Positions 1 through 6,326 of a DNA stretch of 9,109 nucleotides are shown here, in pieces. The DNA lies in NCBI GenBank assembly GCA_947450015.1, contig CANFUB010000089.1, forward strand, positions 1-9,109, given 5' to 3'. Both the position numbers and the translations under genes were made by a program. Position 1 is the first letter of the stretch. Every line of letters begins with the position of its first letter. The DNA is from Bacteroidota bacterium (GTDB lineage: Bacteria; Bacteroidota; Bacteroidia; NS11-12g; UBA955). The notes under the pieces were generated by a model. It had not been told where the DNA came from and made no database searches. It worked only from the letters and a program-made list of their open reading frames with translations.

Positions 1-728
1 CCATTTTCGTCTTTGAATTCTTGTACCAACCAATCGATGATTTTTTGATCGAAATCGTCACCACCTAAGTGTGTATCACCGTCGGTAGATTTTACTTCAA
101 ATACACCATCACCTAACTCTAGTACTGACACGTCATGCGTACCACCACCACAGTCGAACACCACAATTTTCATTTCGGCATTCTTTTTATCTAATCCATA
201 AGCCAAAGCTGCTGCTGTAGGCTCGTTGATAATTCTTCTTACTGTTAAACCTGCAATTTCACCCGCTTCTTTAGTGGCTTGTCTTTGTGCATCGTTGAAG
301 TAAGCAGGCACTGTAATTACAGCCTCTTTCACTTCATGACCCAAATAATCTTCTGCTGTTTTTTTCATTTTTTGCAGAATCATAGCACTAATTTCTTGTG
401 GTGTATACATTCTGTCATCGATCTTAACACGCGGTGTGTTGTTCTCGCCTTTCACTACTTCGTATGGTACACGACCAGTTTCGGTAGTTACTTGATCGAA
501 GGTATTACCCATGAATCTTTTGATAGAAAAGATGGTATTACGTGGATTGGTAATGGCCTGACGTTTTGCAGGATCACCAATTTTGCGTTCTCCATCCTTC
601 ATAAAACCAACAACCGAAGGCGTTGTTCTTTTGCCCTCGCTGTTAGCGATTACTACTGGCTCATTACCTTCCATTACAGAAACGCAACTGTTGGTAGTAC
701 CTAAATCTATTCCTATTATTTTACTCAT
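1..728 (-). CDS. dnaK: Molecular chaperone DnaK (Hsp70), N-terminal part, cut by window edge
   Basis: ATP-dependent cytosolic Hsp70 chaperone that, with DnaJ and GrpE, binds and refolds unfolded proteins. I translated the minus strand from the ATG at 728. It gives 242 whole codons, covering about two thirds of the nucleotide-binding domain, and then runs off the left edge. Visible hallmarks: the phosphate-1 loop IGIDLGTTNSC at residues 5-15, the catalytic lysine K70 in SIKRF, VPAYFND near 140-146, NEPTAAALAYGLD at 168-180, and the phosphate-2 loop VFDCGGGTHD at 190-199 with the threonine (T197) matching the autophosphorylation threonine of E. coli DnaK. The FDCGGGTHD variant, with C and H where E. 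coli has L and F, is to my recollection seen in some Bacteroidota DnaKs. The start is fixed by the MSKIIGIDLG opening. The ATPase/substrate-binding linker and C-terminal half lie outside the window. The gene lies downstream of two lipoprotein genes on the same strand but is 124 bp away and probably has its own promoter. Confidence 0.98.
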   Translation of the reverse strand, partial: MSKIIGIDLGTTNSCVSVMEGNEPVVIANSEGKRTTPSVVGFMKDGERKIGDPAKRQAITNPRNTIFSIKRFMGNTFDQVTTETGRVPYEVVKGENNTPRVKIDDRMYTPQEISAMILQKMKKTAEDYLGHEVKEAVITVPAYFNDAQRQATKEAGEIAGLTVRRIINEPTAAALAYGLDKKNAEMKIVVFDCGGGTHDVSVLELGDGVFEVKSTDGDTHLGGDDFDQKIIDWLVQEFKDEN

Positions 729-800
729 AATGTTGTTCAATTATTTTCCTATGAAGTATCAAATAAAATGCCATGGGCCTTTGTATGCCATAATCGAACT

Positions 801-842
801 TTGTCACTGAAATTAGGGTGAATTATGACAGACAATACGTCA
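801..842. promoter_or_regulatory. Cluster of TGTCA/TGACA half-sites upstream of dnaK
   Basis: Between the end of the upstream lipoprotein gene and dnaK, the plus strand reads TTGTCA at 801-806, TGACA at 826-830 and GTCA at 839-842. Inverted pairs are therefore 801-806 with 826-830, and 826-829 with 839-842 (TGACAGACAATACGTCA). They lie about 75-115 bp upstream of the dnaK start, where an operator or activator site is plausible. The sequence is not CIRCE (TTAGCACTC-N9-GAGTGCTAA), so HrcA-type control is not indicated. The arms are short, and the regulatory role is inference. A TTTG with a one-mismatch -7 context (minus strand, 760-767) could be the dnaK promoter. Confidence 0.3.
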
Positions 843-852
843 AAAAGGCATA

Positions 853-1875
853 TTAATCCTTCACAAAGCCCAACTTTTTGTACTCGGCTTGTCGTGTTAA
901 TTGATCGCGGGTGTAAGAACCCAATTGAATGTTATTGTAACGCGAAACCCTGCGCGCAGCAAACAAACCTATACCATTTACGACATTGCTATAATCGGTT
1001 TGTTTCTGAACGATACCAATCGATGGTTCGGCCACCGACATGTAATTGTCGAATTCTAAATTGGCATTGGTTAATTCAAATCTACAAGGCAATAGTCTCC
1101 TAAAAATTGAGGTATCTTCTTTCAAGCGCAGAACCAGTGCCTCATAAAAAAAATTACCATCTATTCCCACCGAAACACTCTCGCGCTCGTTGGCATCGAA
1201 TACCCTGTATTTATTGACCATGCGCAACTTCAAGCTTTTAGCAACTTTAATCGAAGTATCCTTTTTATTCACTTCTAAATAGTTGAAATAAAAATAGGCA
1301 TCGAATATTTTAGCATTGGCTGGTCCTTGAAATGAAACACGCAAAGTGCCTGGTGTAAACTCCATTTCCTTGTTAAAAAAGGTCATGGTAATAGGCCCTA
1401 ACAAAATGGTAGAATCTGGCACATCAGTAATGGCATGCACCATTTTTTTCTGAGAAGGCAACACTATTTCTAATTGGTAATGGTAGAACTCATAGAGGTT
1501 CGCAGGATTACTGGCATAAATTTTTTCTTTTGTCGCATACAAATAATTCACCGAAGTGGTAAAGATGCCAGTTGCTTTGGGCAGGTAATTCACTTTGTAG
1601 AGTGGTATCCTGCGACCGGTTTCAACCTCAATCAAAAAAGGGGCTAGGGTATCAAAATAAAGTGAGTCGGATTGTTGTGCTATAGCGGCTGCACTTGAAT
1701 TGGGATTTGTAAACACCTTATTAATTTTAATGTATTGGATGTCTTGCGATGGATCCAACAACCCAAACACCGCTACATTTTCTTCGTAAGGCCCAGTAAT
1801 ATCAATGCGATTGTCACAAGCATTAAAAATAAAGCTGAATAAAACTGCCAATAAAAAGCGACCAAGATTTTTCAA
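853..1875 (-). CDS. Putative lipoprotein of unknown function, downstream paralogue (340 aa)
   Basis: Probable envelope lipoprotein. Residues 1-20 form a signal peptide with a hydrophobic core (about 8-17) ending in FNAC, so Cys20 is the likely lipidated residue; the lipobox is loose, as is common in Bacteroidota. The start codon is TTG at 1875. An in-frame TAA lies two codons upstream and there is no early internal ATG, so TTG is the only start that keeps the signal peptide. The rest looks like a soluble beta-rich domain. Notable blocks are GLLDPSQ at 38-44, KINKVFTNPN at 50-59, YLYATKEKIY at 111-120, FRRLLPCR at 258-265 and AEPSIGIVQKQT at 282-293. The neighbouring gene at 1968-2993 is a clear paralogue. 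The plan (acidic start after Cys, beta-rich domain, late NG-G-F motif) recalls the DUF4249 lipoproteins of Bacteroidota, but I cannot confirm membership. Function unknown. Confidence 0.85.
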   Translation of the reverse strand: MKNLGRFLLAVLFSFIFNACDNRIDITGPYEENVAVFGLLDPSQDIQYIKINKVFTNPNSSAAAIAQQSDSLYFDTLAPFLIEVETGRRIPLYKVNYLPKATGIFTTSVNYLYATKEKIYASNPANLYEFYHYQLEIVLPSQKKMVHAITDVPDSTILLGPITMTFFNKEMEFTPGTLRVSFQGPANAKIFDAYFYFNYLEVNKKDTSIKVAKSLKLRMVNKYRVFDANERESVSVGIDGNFFYEALVLRLKEDTSIFRRLLPCRFELTNANLEFDNYMSVAEPSIGIVQKQTDYSNVVNGIGLFAARRVSRYNNIQLGSYTRDQLTRQAEYKKLGFVKD

Positions 1876-1902
1876 AATTTAAAAGCGTGTGTACGTCTCT
1901 TA

Positions 1903-1910
1903 CAAAGATG
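1903..1910 (-). promoter_or_regulatory. Possible -7 box of the 340-aa lipoprotein gene
   Basis: The minus strand reads CATCTTTG, one mismatch from the Bacteroidota -7 consensus TAnnTTTG, ending 27 bp before the TTG start. It would give a leader of about 20 nt and would let this gene be transcribed separately after the hairpin at 1931-1951. No well-spaced -33 TTG is present (the nearest TTTG is only 12 bp upstream), so this is a weak call. The same octamer occurs on the minus strand at 3039-3046 upstream of the paralogue. Confidence 0.3.
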
Positions 1911-1930
1911 CCTATTTTTTTACAAAAAGT

Positions 1931-1951
1931 ATTGGTGCTTGTTTCACCAAT
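1931..1951 (-). terminator. Hairpin with T-tract after the 341-aa lipoprotein gene
   Basis: A perfect 7-bp inverted repeat (ATTGGTG / CACCAAT) with a 7-base loop starts 16 bp after the TAG stop of the upstream paralogue. In minus-strand direction it is followed by ACTTTTTG. This is the form of a rho-independent terminator, although the stem is short and only moderately GC-rich and the T-tract is five bases. It could end or attenuate transcription between the two paralogues. Confidence 0.5.
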
Positions 1952-1967
1952 TGGTAAAGCAATGAAA

Positions 1968-2993
1968 CTATTTTACAAAGTTCAAGGAGCGAAAATCGGC
2001 CGAAAGATACAAGGTCGACAAGGCCATGCTGCCCAATTGCAAACTGTTGTAACTGGTTACCCTGCGCGAAGCGAAGATGCCCATGCCGTTTTTAACATTG
2101 GTGTATTCTGTTTGTTTCTGCACAATACCAATAGATGGTTCGGCCGCTTGTATGTAATTATCCAGTTCTAAATTACCCACTGTTAACTCCATTCTACAAG
2201 GCAACAATCTTCTGAATACATTCGGATCGGGTTGTATACTCGCTTTTATTAAATCGTAAAATGAATTAGAAGCGATGGTAGTAGTAACCTGCTCGCCACC
2301 TAAATCATCGATGGTTCTGAGGTTATTAAGCAGGCGCCAACGCACCGTTTTCTTTACCTTCACATTGGTATCGGCCTTGTTAACTTCTATATAATTGAAC
2401 AAAAAATACGCATCGGCCAATTTCGAATTGGTAGGCGAAAGGTAAATGATTTTAAATGTTTTATCCGGCACAAAATCAATTGAAGGTGTGATTTGAGAGC
2501 GAACTGTCAATGGTGAGTTTAACAATATAGAATCCGGACAATTGCTCACTGCTGTAATTAATTTTTTAGTTGCTGGCAAGGTGAATTCTAAACGGTAGTG
2601 CAACAATTGAGAACTGTTCGATGGGTTGCGCGAATAAATTTTCTCTTTGGTGGCGTATAAATAATTTGGTGAAGTTGCAAATACACCACTATCCTTTAAT
2701 AGGACATTGGCTCGCAACAATTTTATTTTACGACCCGTTTCAATTTCTACGAGCTGAGGGGTTAAACTATCAAAATAAAGTGAATCGGACACTTTTGCCA
2801 CATCTGCTGCCGAGGCATTGGGATTGGTAAACACCTTGTTGATTTTTATAAATTGAACCGATTGTGATGGATCTAAGAGTCCGTAAACAACCGCGCTCTC
2901 TTGGTAATCGGCCAAAACATCAATATCATTTGAACAGCCAAAATTGGTAAAAACAACAAATAGTAAGGTTAAATAATAACAACAAGTCTTCAT
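1968..2993 (-). CDS. Putative lipoprotein of unknown function, upstream paralogue (341 aa)
   Basis: Probable envelope lipoprotein, starting at the ATG at 2993. The signal peptide (about 1-19) ends in NFGC, with Cys20 as the likely lipidation site; the following SNDID is acidic. It aligns without gaps to the downstream 340-aa protein over the first half: by hand count 64 of 100 residues match between positions 21 and 120. It also matches very closely at the C-terminus (FRRLLPCR at 260-267, AEPSIGIVQKQT at 284-295, NG-G-FA-RRV near 302-312). The middle (about 150-255) is much more diverged. One cysteine near the C-terminus (C266) is shared by both. The gene is divergent from the secreted coiled-coil protein gene, whose start is about 50 bp away. 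A CATCTTTG box (minus strand, 3039-3046) may be part of its promoter. No family can be named with certainty; DUF4249-like is a guess. Confidence 0.87.
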   Translation of the reverse strand: MKTCCYYLTLLFVVFTNFGCSNDIDVLADYQESAVVYGLLDPSQSVQFIKINKVFTNPNASAADVAKVSDSLYFDSLTPQLVEIETGRKIKLLRANVLLKDSGVFATSPNYLYATKEKIYSRNPSNSSQLLHYRLEFTLPATKKLITAVSNCPDSILLNSPLTVRSQITPSIDFVPDKTFKIIYLSPTNSKLADAYFLFNYIEVNKADTNVKVKKTVRWRLLNNLRTIDDLGGEQVTTTIASNSFYDLIKASIQPDPNVFRRLLPCRMELTVGNLELDNYIQAAEPSIGIVQKQTEYTNVKNGMGIFASRRVTSYNSLQLGSMALSTLYLSADFRSLNFVK

Positions 2994-3009
2994 TATATAT
3001 AAATTTCGT

Positions 3010-3017
3010 TAATTTTG
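3010..3017 (+). promoter_or_regulatory. Bacteroidota-type -7 box for the 3044-5441 operon
   Basis: TAATTTTG matches TAnnTTTG exactly. Transcription would start near 3022-3026. That leaves only about 8 nt before the ATG at 3032 but about 20 nt before the ATG at 3044, which supports the second ATG as the real start. No clear -33 TTG is visible at the expected distance. Confidence 0.5.
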
Positions 3018-3043
3018 CTTTTTAATTCAAAATGCCTGCAAAG

Positions 3044-4414
3044 ATGAAGAAATTATTTGTACTTTTTAACTGCCTAGTTGGAATAATTGCCTACGGACAG
3101 GAAGTTCAAAAAGATTTTACAAAAATTTTACTAGATGAAAATTTTAACAATGGCGACAAAAACTGGAACTCTACCTTTAATGTCGACAACCTTTTTATTG
3201 CTCAAAATGGGTATTATGAATTGTTCAGACGCTCTAAAAAATCGGGTTACTTTTTATTGCCCAACGATAAAACCGAGTACGGCTCGTTTGAATTAGAAAC
3301 CGCCATTACCTTTGCCGAACACGACAACCGCAAACAAAGTGCTGGTATTTTATTAATGGCCAAAGACAATAGCAGCGGCCTCTTGGTTGAAATTAATCAG
3401 AAAAAAGAATTCCGCATTTTAAGAATTTACAACGACCGCCAAGTGCCTAAAATGGGCAGTGGTAATGGTTGGATCAAAGCCCCGGCATTTCTCTCTAAAA
3501 CACAAAACACCATTACCATTCGCACTTACGACAAAGTATACGACTTATTAATCAACGGTCAGTTTGTAGTGTCCTTTACAGAAATTGAATTGAACAAAGG
3601 CATGGTGGGCCTATACATAGGTGCCGACAGCAAAGCAAAATACGATTACCTAAGAATTAAAGGCGAAGAAAAAACCGACCTCACCACTATTGAGGTATCC
3701 AGTTCTAAAGAAGAAGAAAAATCCTTCACCCAAATTATCATCAACCTCAAAAATCAAATCAATAAAAGAGACAAAGAGATTGATGAACTAAAAAGCAAAT
3801 TGAAATTGGCCAGCAATGGTGCGGTGAACAATGCCAATCGCGATACAGGCATTATCAACGAGCGCAACAAATTACAAGTGCGTGTCAACCAATTGGAATC
3901 GGATAACGAAGATTTACAATTGCAATTGGTAGCGCTAGAAGAAGAGAAAAAGAAACTCGAAGATTTTAAAGCGGGTGTGCAAAGCGGACAGGAGAATGGT
4001 GATATCATCATTAACCTCACCAACATGGTATCGAATCAAAAAACAAAAATTGAAGAGTTGGAACAGCGCAACAAAAGCTTGAACAACGAGAACAATAGTT
4101 TATTTATAGAAACCAAAGATTTAACCAAACAACTCGACTTACGTATCAATGCCCTGACCTCAGAAAAGGCGAAGAACATTACCATGCGTTATGAGTTGGA
4201 CAGTTTGAAAAAAATAATTAGCAATTTAACTGATAGTTTAAAAGCCAAAGATGCTTTGCTAAAAAAGGGCGATGCCAACACAGCGCCTCCTAAAGAATTA
4301 ACCGACGAAGAGCAATTGCAACAACTGATAGAGAAAGAAAGACAGGAGCGCATTAAACGCAGAGAAGAAGAAGAGCGCAAGAAAAAAGAGGAAGAAGAAA
4401 AAGGCAGTAACTAA
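3044..4414 (+). CDS. Secreted protein: LamG-like N-terminal domain plus long coiled coil
   Basis: Exported protein of 456 aa from the ATG at 3044. An ATG at 3032 would add MPAK, but the later one gives a standard signal peptide (MKKLFVLFNCLVGIIAYG, probably cut before QEV) and a better promoter distance. Numbered from the 3032 ATG, residues about 30-210 form a beta-rich domain. Its features (ENFNNGDKNW, YGSFELETAITF, AGILLMAKD, ITIRTYDKVYDLLINGQ, GMVGLYIGADSKAKYDYLRIK) resemble concanavalin/LamG-type jelly rolls such as the 3-keto-disaccharide hydrolase (DUF1080) fold, so ligand or glycan binding is possible; no catalytic residues are claimed. Residues about 232-415 are a leucine-heptad coiled coil with a motif, IIINL/IISNL, recurring at 235, 325 and 395. 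The tail (about 425-457) is an extremely charged E/K/R helix. It is the first gene of a three-gene unit, one base before the next ATG. Periplasmic or surface location is inferred; function unknown. Confidence 0.85.
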   Translation: MKKLFVLFNCLVGIIAYGQEVQKDFTKILLDENFNNGDKNWNSTFNVDNLFIAQNGYYELFRRSKKSGYFLLPNDKTEYGSFELETAITFAEHDNRKQSAGILLMAKDNSSGLLVEINQKKEFRILRIYNDRQVPKMGSGNGWIKAPAFLSKTQNTITIRTYDKVYDLLINGQFVVSFTEIELNKGMVGLYIGADSKAKYDYLRIKGEEKTDLTTIEVSSSKEEEKSFTQIIINLKNQINKRDKEIDELKSKLKLASNGAVNNANRDTGIINERNKLQVRVNQLESDNEDLQLQLVALEEEKKKLEDFKAGVQSGQENGDIIINLTNMVSNQKTKIEELEQRNKSLNNENNSLFIETKDLTKQLDLRINALTSEKAKNITMRYELDSLKKIISNLTDSLKAKDALLKKGDANTAPPKELTDEEQLQQLIEKERQERIKRREEEERKKKEEEEKGSN

Positions 4415-4415
4415 A

Positions 4416-4772
4416 ATGCAAATTGTCAGTGCTAGGCTTTTAAACATACTTACTTTCAACAATCAACAGGTAGTGGCCATGGCCTTGTGGCCTTTCATTA
4501 TTTTAAAAGACAAAGCCACTCAAAATAATTTGGCCATCGTTAACCACGAGAAAATTCACCACCGCCAGCAACTCGAATTATTAATAATACCCTACTACAT
4601 TTGGTATTTTGCAGAATATTGGACCAGCATGGTGCGCAATGGATTTAAACACCAACAGGCCTACATGAACATTAGTTTCGAAAAAGAAGCCTATGCCAAT
4701 CAATACAATTTAAATTATTTAAGCAACAGAAAATGGTTGAGCAGTTGGTCGTTTTTTAAAGCGAAGTTTTAA
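4416..4772 (+). CDS. Small HExxH protein, putative minimal gluzincin-type metallopeptidase
   Basis: A 118-aa protein whose ATG follows the previous stop by one base, so translation is probably coupled. It contains HEKIH at 44-48 (an HExxH zinc motif) inside NHEKIHHRQQLELL. A hydrophobic stretch rich in aromatics (about 55-69) follows, then SFEKEAYANQ at 87-96. HExxH with a downstream ExxA(D/N) resembles gluzincins of the M48/M56 (HtpX, BlaR1) type, in which a downstream glutamate is the third zinc ligand; E91 (E-A-Y-A-N) is the best candidate here. A second hydrophobic segment at about 19-30 suggests membrane association. From memory, short proteins with NHE-IH-RQQ-E and SFE-EAY-N motifs are common and uncharacterised in Bacteroidota. 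No signal peptide is evident. The length is close to a bare catalytic core. Enzymatic activity is inference; an inactive or purely structural zinc protein is also possible. Confidence 0.78.
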   Translation: MQIVSARLLNILTFNNQQVVAMALWPFIILKDKATQNNLAIVNHEKIHHRQQLELLIIPYYIWYFAEYWTSMVRNGFKHQQAYMNISFEKEAYANQYNLNYLSNRKWLSSWSFFKAKF

Positions 4773-4781
4773 TCCCCAAAC

Positions 4782-5441
4782 ATGCTACATTTTCAAAAAC
4801 CTTTTCTTTATACTGCACTTTTAATCATTGTTTTAATTGGCTGCACCTATGGCGAATCAGCCAATAGCATTCATAGTATGAAGAATGATTCCATTCCTTC
4901 TTTACAAACTTCTATCTACAATGACCTTCGCGACATCAATCATTTTAAGATTAAAATAGGTAATTCCTATTTTGACAGTTTATATGCATTGCTTATAAAT
5001 TCACCCAACACAAAAATTGATATGACTAAGGATTTATGCCTTGGCGACAATTGCGAATCCTACCAAAGCATTTCACAGGATTCAATGCAAGTATATTTTT
5101 TCAAAGGAGATGCCAGCGAATATGGTTTTTCAAATGATCAATTTGTACTCATTCACGATAGTCTCTGCTTTGTTCGCAATTTCAATGTAAACATCGAAAA
5201 ATGGCCTATTGACAACAGTCAAACGCTTTGGAAAATTGAGGAACGCATTTATTATTTAAACCGAAGCAACCGAAAATCCACATCGAAAATTGCTTTCACG
5301 CATCAGTTAGATTCGTTTGATTTTACTTTTAAAACTGTTTCATCAATACCAATAAAGGTGAATTTCGAATCCATCTATTCAGCTAAAGTGTTAGAATTGC
5401 AAGAACTTTTAGACCTCAAAAACGCGCAAGAACTCGATTAA
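4782..5441 (+). CDS. Putative lipoprotein, function unknown (219 aa)
   Basis: Third gene of the unit, 9 bp after the previous stop. The N-terminus has a hydrophobic core (about 8-19) and a canonical lipobox LIGC, giving Cys21 as the lipidated residue. The mature part is about 199 aa, polar and acidic, with three further cysteines: C86 and C91, close together in the segment DLCLGDNC, and C129. The C86/C91 pair could form a disulphide in the periplasm. I recognise no family. Predominantly beta structure is suggested by alternating segments such as QVYFFKGD and FDFTFKTV. Context points to a role in the envelope with the secreted coiled-coil protein and the HExxH protein upstream. The stop codon directly abuts the stop of the convergent hydrolase gene. 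Confidence 0.8.
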   Translation: MLHFQKPFLYTALLIIVLIGCTYGESANSIHSMKNDSIPSLQTSIYNDLRDINHFKIKIGNSYFDSLYALLINSPNTKIDMTKDLCLGDNCESYQSISQDSMQVYFFKGDASEYGFSNDQFVLIHDSLCFVRNFNVNIEKWPIDNSQTLWKIEERIYYLNRSNRKSTSKIAFTHQLDSFDFTFKTVSSIPIKVNFESIYSAKVLELQELLDLKNAQELD

Positions 5442-6326
5442 CTATTTCAATTTCGAAGTGATTATTGCAATCATTTTATCGGGCATGGTAAAAGGTATAA
5501 AATGGTTCTTACCACTGAGCATAAACGTATCCACCTGTGCATTTTTCATCTCATGCATCACATAGGCTTGATTGGCAAAGGGCGCCAAAGGATCATCAGT
5601 ACCATGGATTTCTGTAATGGGTAAATTTAATTTCAAAAAATCTTTTTGCATTTGCCTTACCTCATTGGGCAAGGGTTGCATTTCTTTGGCACTGTTTAGC
5701 ATGTCCGAATCCAAAGTCCAACGCCACCATGTCCACTCGGTCATGCTTTGTGCCTTGCGTTTAAAGCCAATACCTTCTTCTACTTCGGGCGCAATGGTAG
5801 GTGCTATAAGTATTAATTGTTTAATCTGATTCGGAAATAGCAAGGCCAATTTTACAGCTATCGGACCGCCATAAGAATGGGCCACCACTGTTATTTTCTG
5901 TGTGTCCTTATTAAAAATAAAACCCGAAGCAACGGCCTCGGCTTGGGCTTGCAAAGTAGACAAACCTATGCTCCCGCTGCCGCCATAGCCCGGTCGGTCG
6001 AGGGCCACAAGGTAAGCCTTCTGCAACAAACCACTGTCCGACAAATAAGCTTTAAAAGCATCCCAACTGCCAGGTGATCCATGAATGAATAAGACCATGG
6101 GCTTGGTGGTATCGCCAGCAGTAACCCACCTTACAGCTTGTCCATTGTTTACTATGGTAGTATCTTTAAAAGGAATGTGCTGGTCTTTAAAAAACTGAGC
6201 GGTTGTTGCGGCATCCATGCCCGAAGGCACTAGGCGGGTTAACAAGGGCAAAAGAAAAAATAAAAGTATAAGAACAACAAGGCTTCTTCTTATCCATTTG
6301 AACAATTTTTGCTTGTTAATGCGCAT
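5442..6326 (-). CDS. Membrane-anchored alpha/beta hydrolase
   Basis: A 294-aa alpha/beta-hydrolase-fold enzyme with an N-terminal membrane anchor: basic residues 2-14, then a hydrophobic segment about 15-30. The catalytic part probably faces the periplasm, because the positive charges precede the segment. Motifs in order: HGSPGSWDAF at 82-91 (oxyanion loop), DRPGYGGSG at 110-118, the nucleophile elbow AHSYGG with Ser151, HGTDDPLAP at 241-249 with Asp245 as the likely acid, and GKNHFIPF at 272-279 with His275 as the base. The triad is complete and the length is usual for the family. The substrate cannot be deduced: esterase, lipase, epoxide hydrolase and haloalkane dehalogenase relatives share these motifs. 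The ATG overlaps the end of the sensor kinase gene by 11 bp, so the two are probably co-transcribed and translationally coupled. Confidence 0.93.
   Translation of the reverse strand: MRINKQKLFKWIRRSLVVLILLFFLLPLLTRLVPSGMDAATTAQFFKDQHIPFKDTTIVNNGQAVRWVTAGDTTKPMVLFIHGSPGSWDAFKAYLSDSGLLQKAYLVALDRPGYGGSGSIGLSTLQAQAEAVASGFIFNKDTQKITVVAHSYGGPIAVKLALLFPNQIKQLILIAPTIAPEVEEGIGFKRKAQSMTEWTWWRWTLDSDMLNSAKEMQPLPNEVRQMQKDFLKLNLPITEIHGTDDPLAPFANQAYVMHEMKNAQVDTFMLSGKNHFIPFTMPDKMIAIITSKLK

Noticed and set aside
279..704. 141-aa open frame on the plus strand
   Set aside because: It is a shadow antisense to dnaK, whose minus-strand translation is unmistakable.
776..790. Sigma-54-like -24/-12 element (minus strand TGGCATACAAAGGCC) upstream of dnaK
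   Set aside because: The GG to GC spacing is one base shorter than the strict sigma-54 requirement and the -12 element is not TTGC.
825..1103. 92-aa plus-strand open frame over the end of the 340-aa lipoprotein gene
   Set aside because: Overlaps conserved C-terminal coding sequence of the lipoprotein on the opposite strand; its translation has no signal, domain or plausible composition.
853..2993. Firm DUF4249 or SusD-type assignment of the two paralogous lipoproteins
   Set aside because: General layout recalls DUF4249, but there is no motif I can match securely, no SusC/TonB receptor gene is adjacent, and no SusD TPR-like features are present.
3754..4026. Ser/Leu-rich minus-strand open frame inside the coiled-coil gene
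   Set aside because: Its low-complexity serine composition is what the reverse strand of Glu/Lys-rich coiled-coil codons produces.
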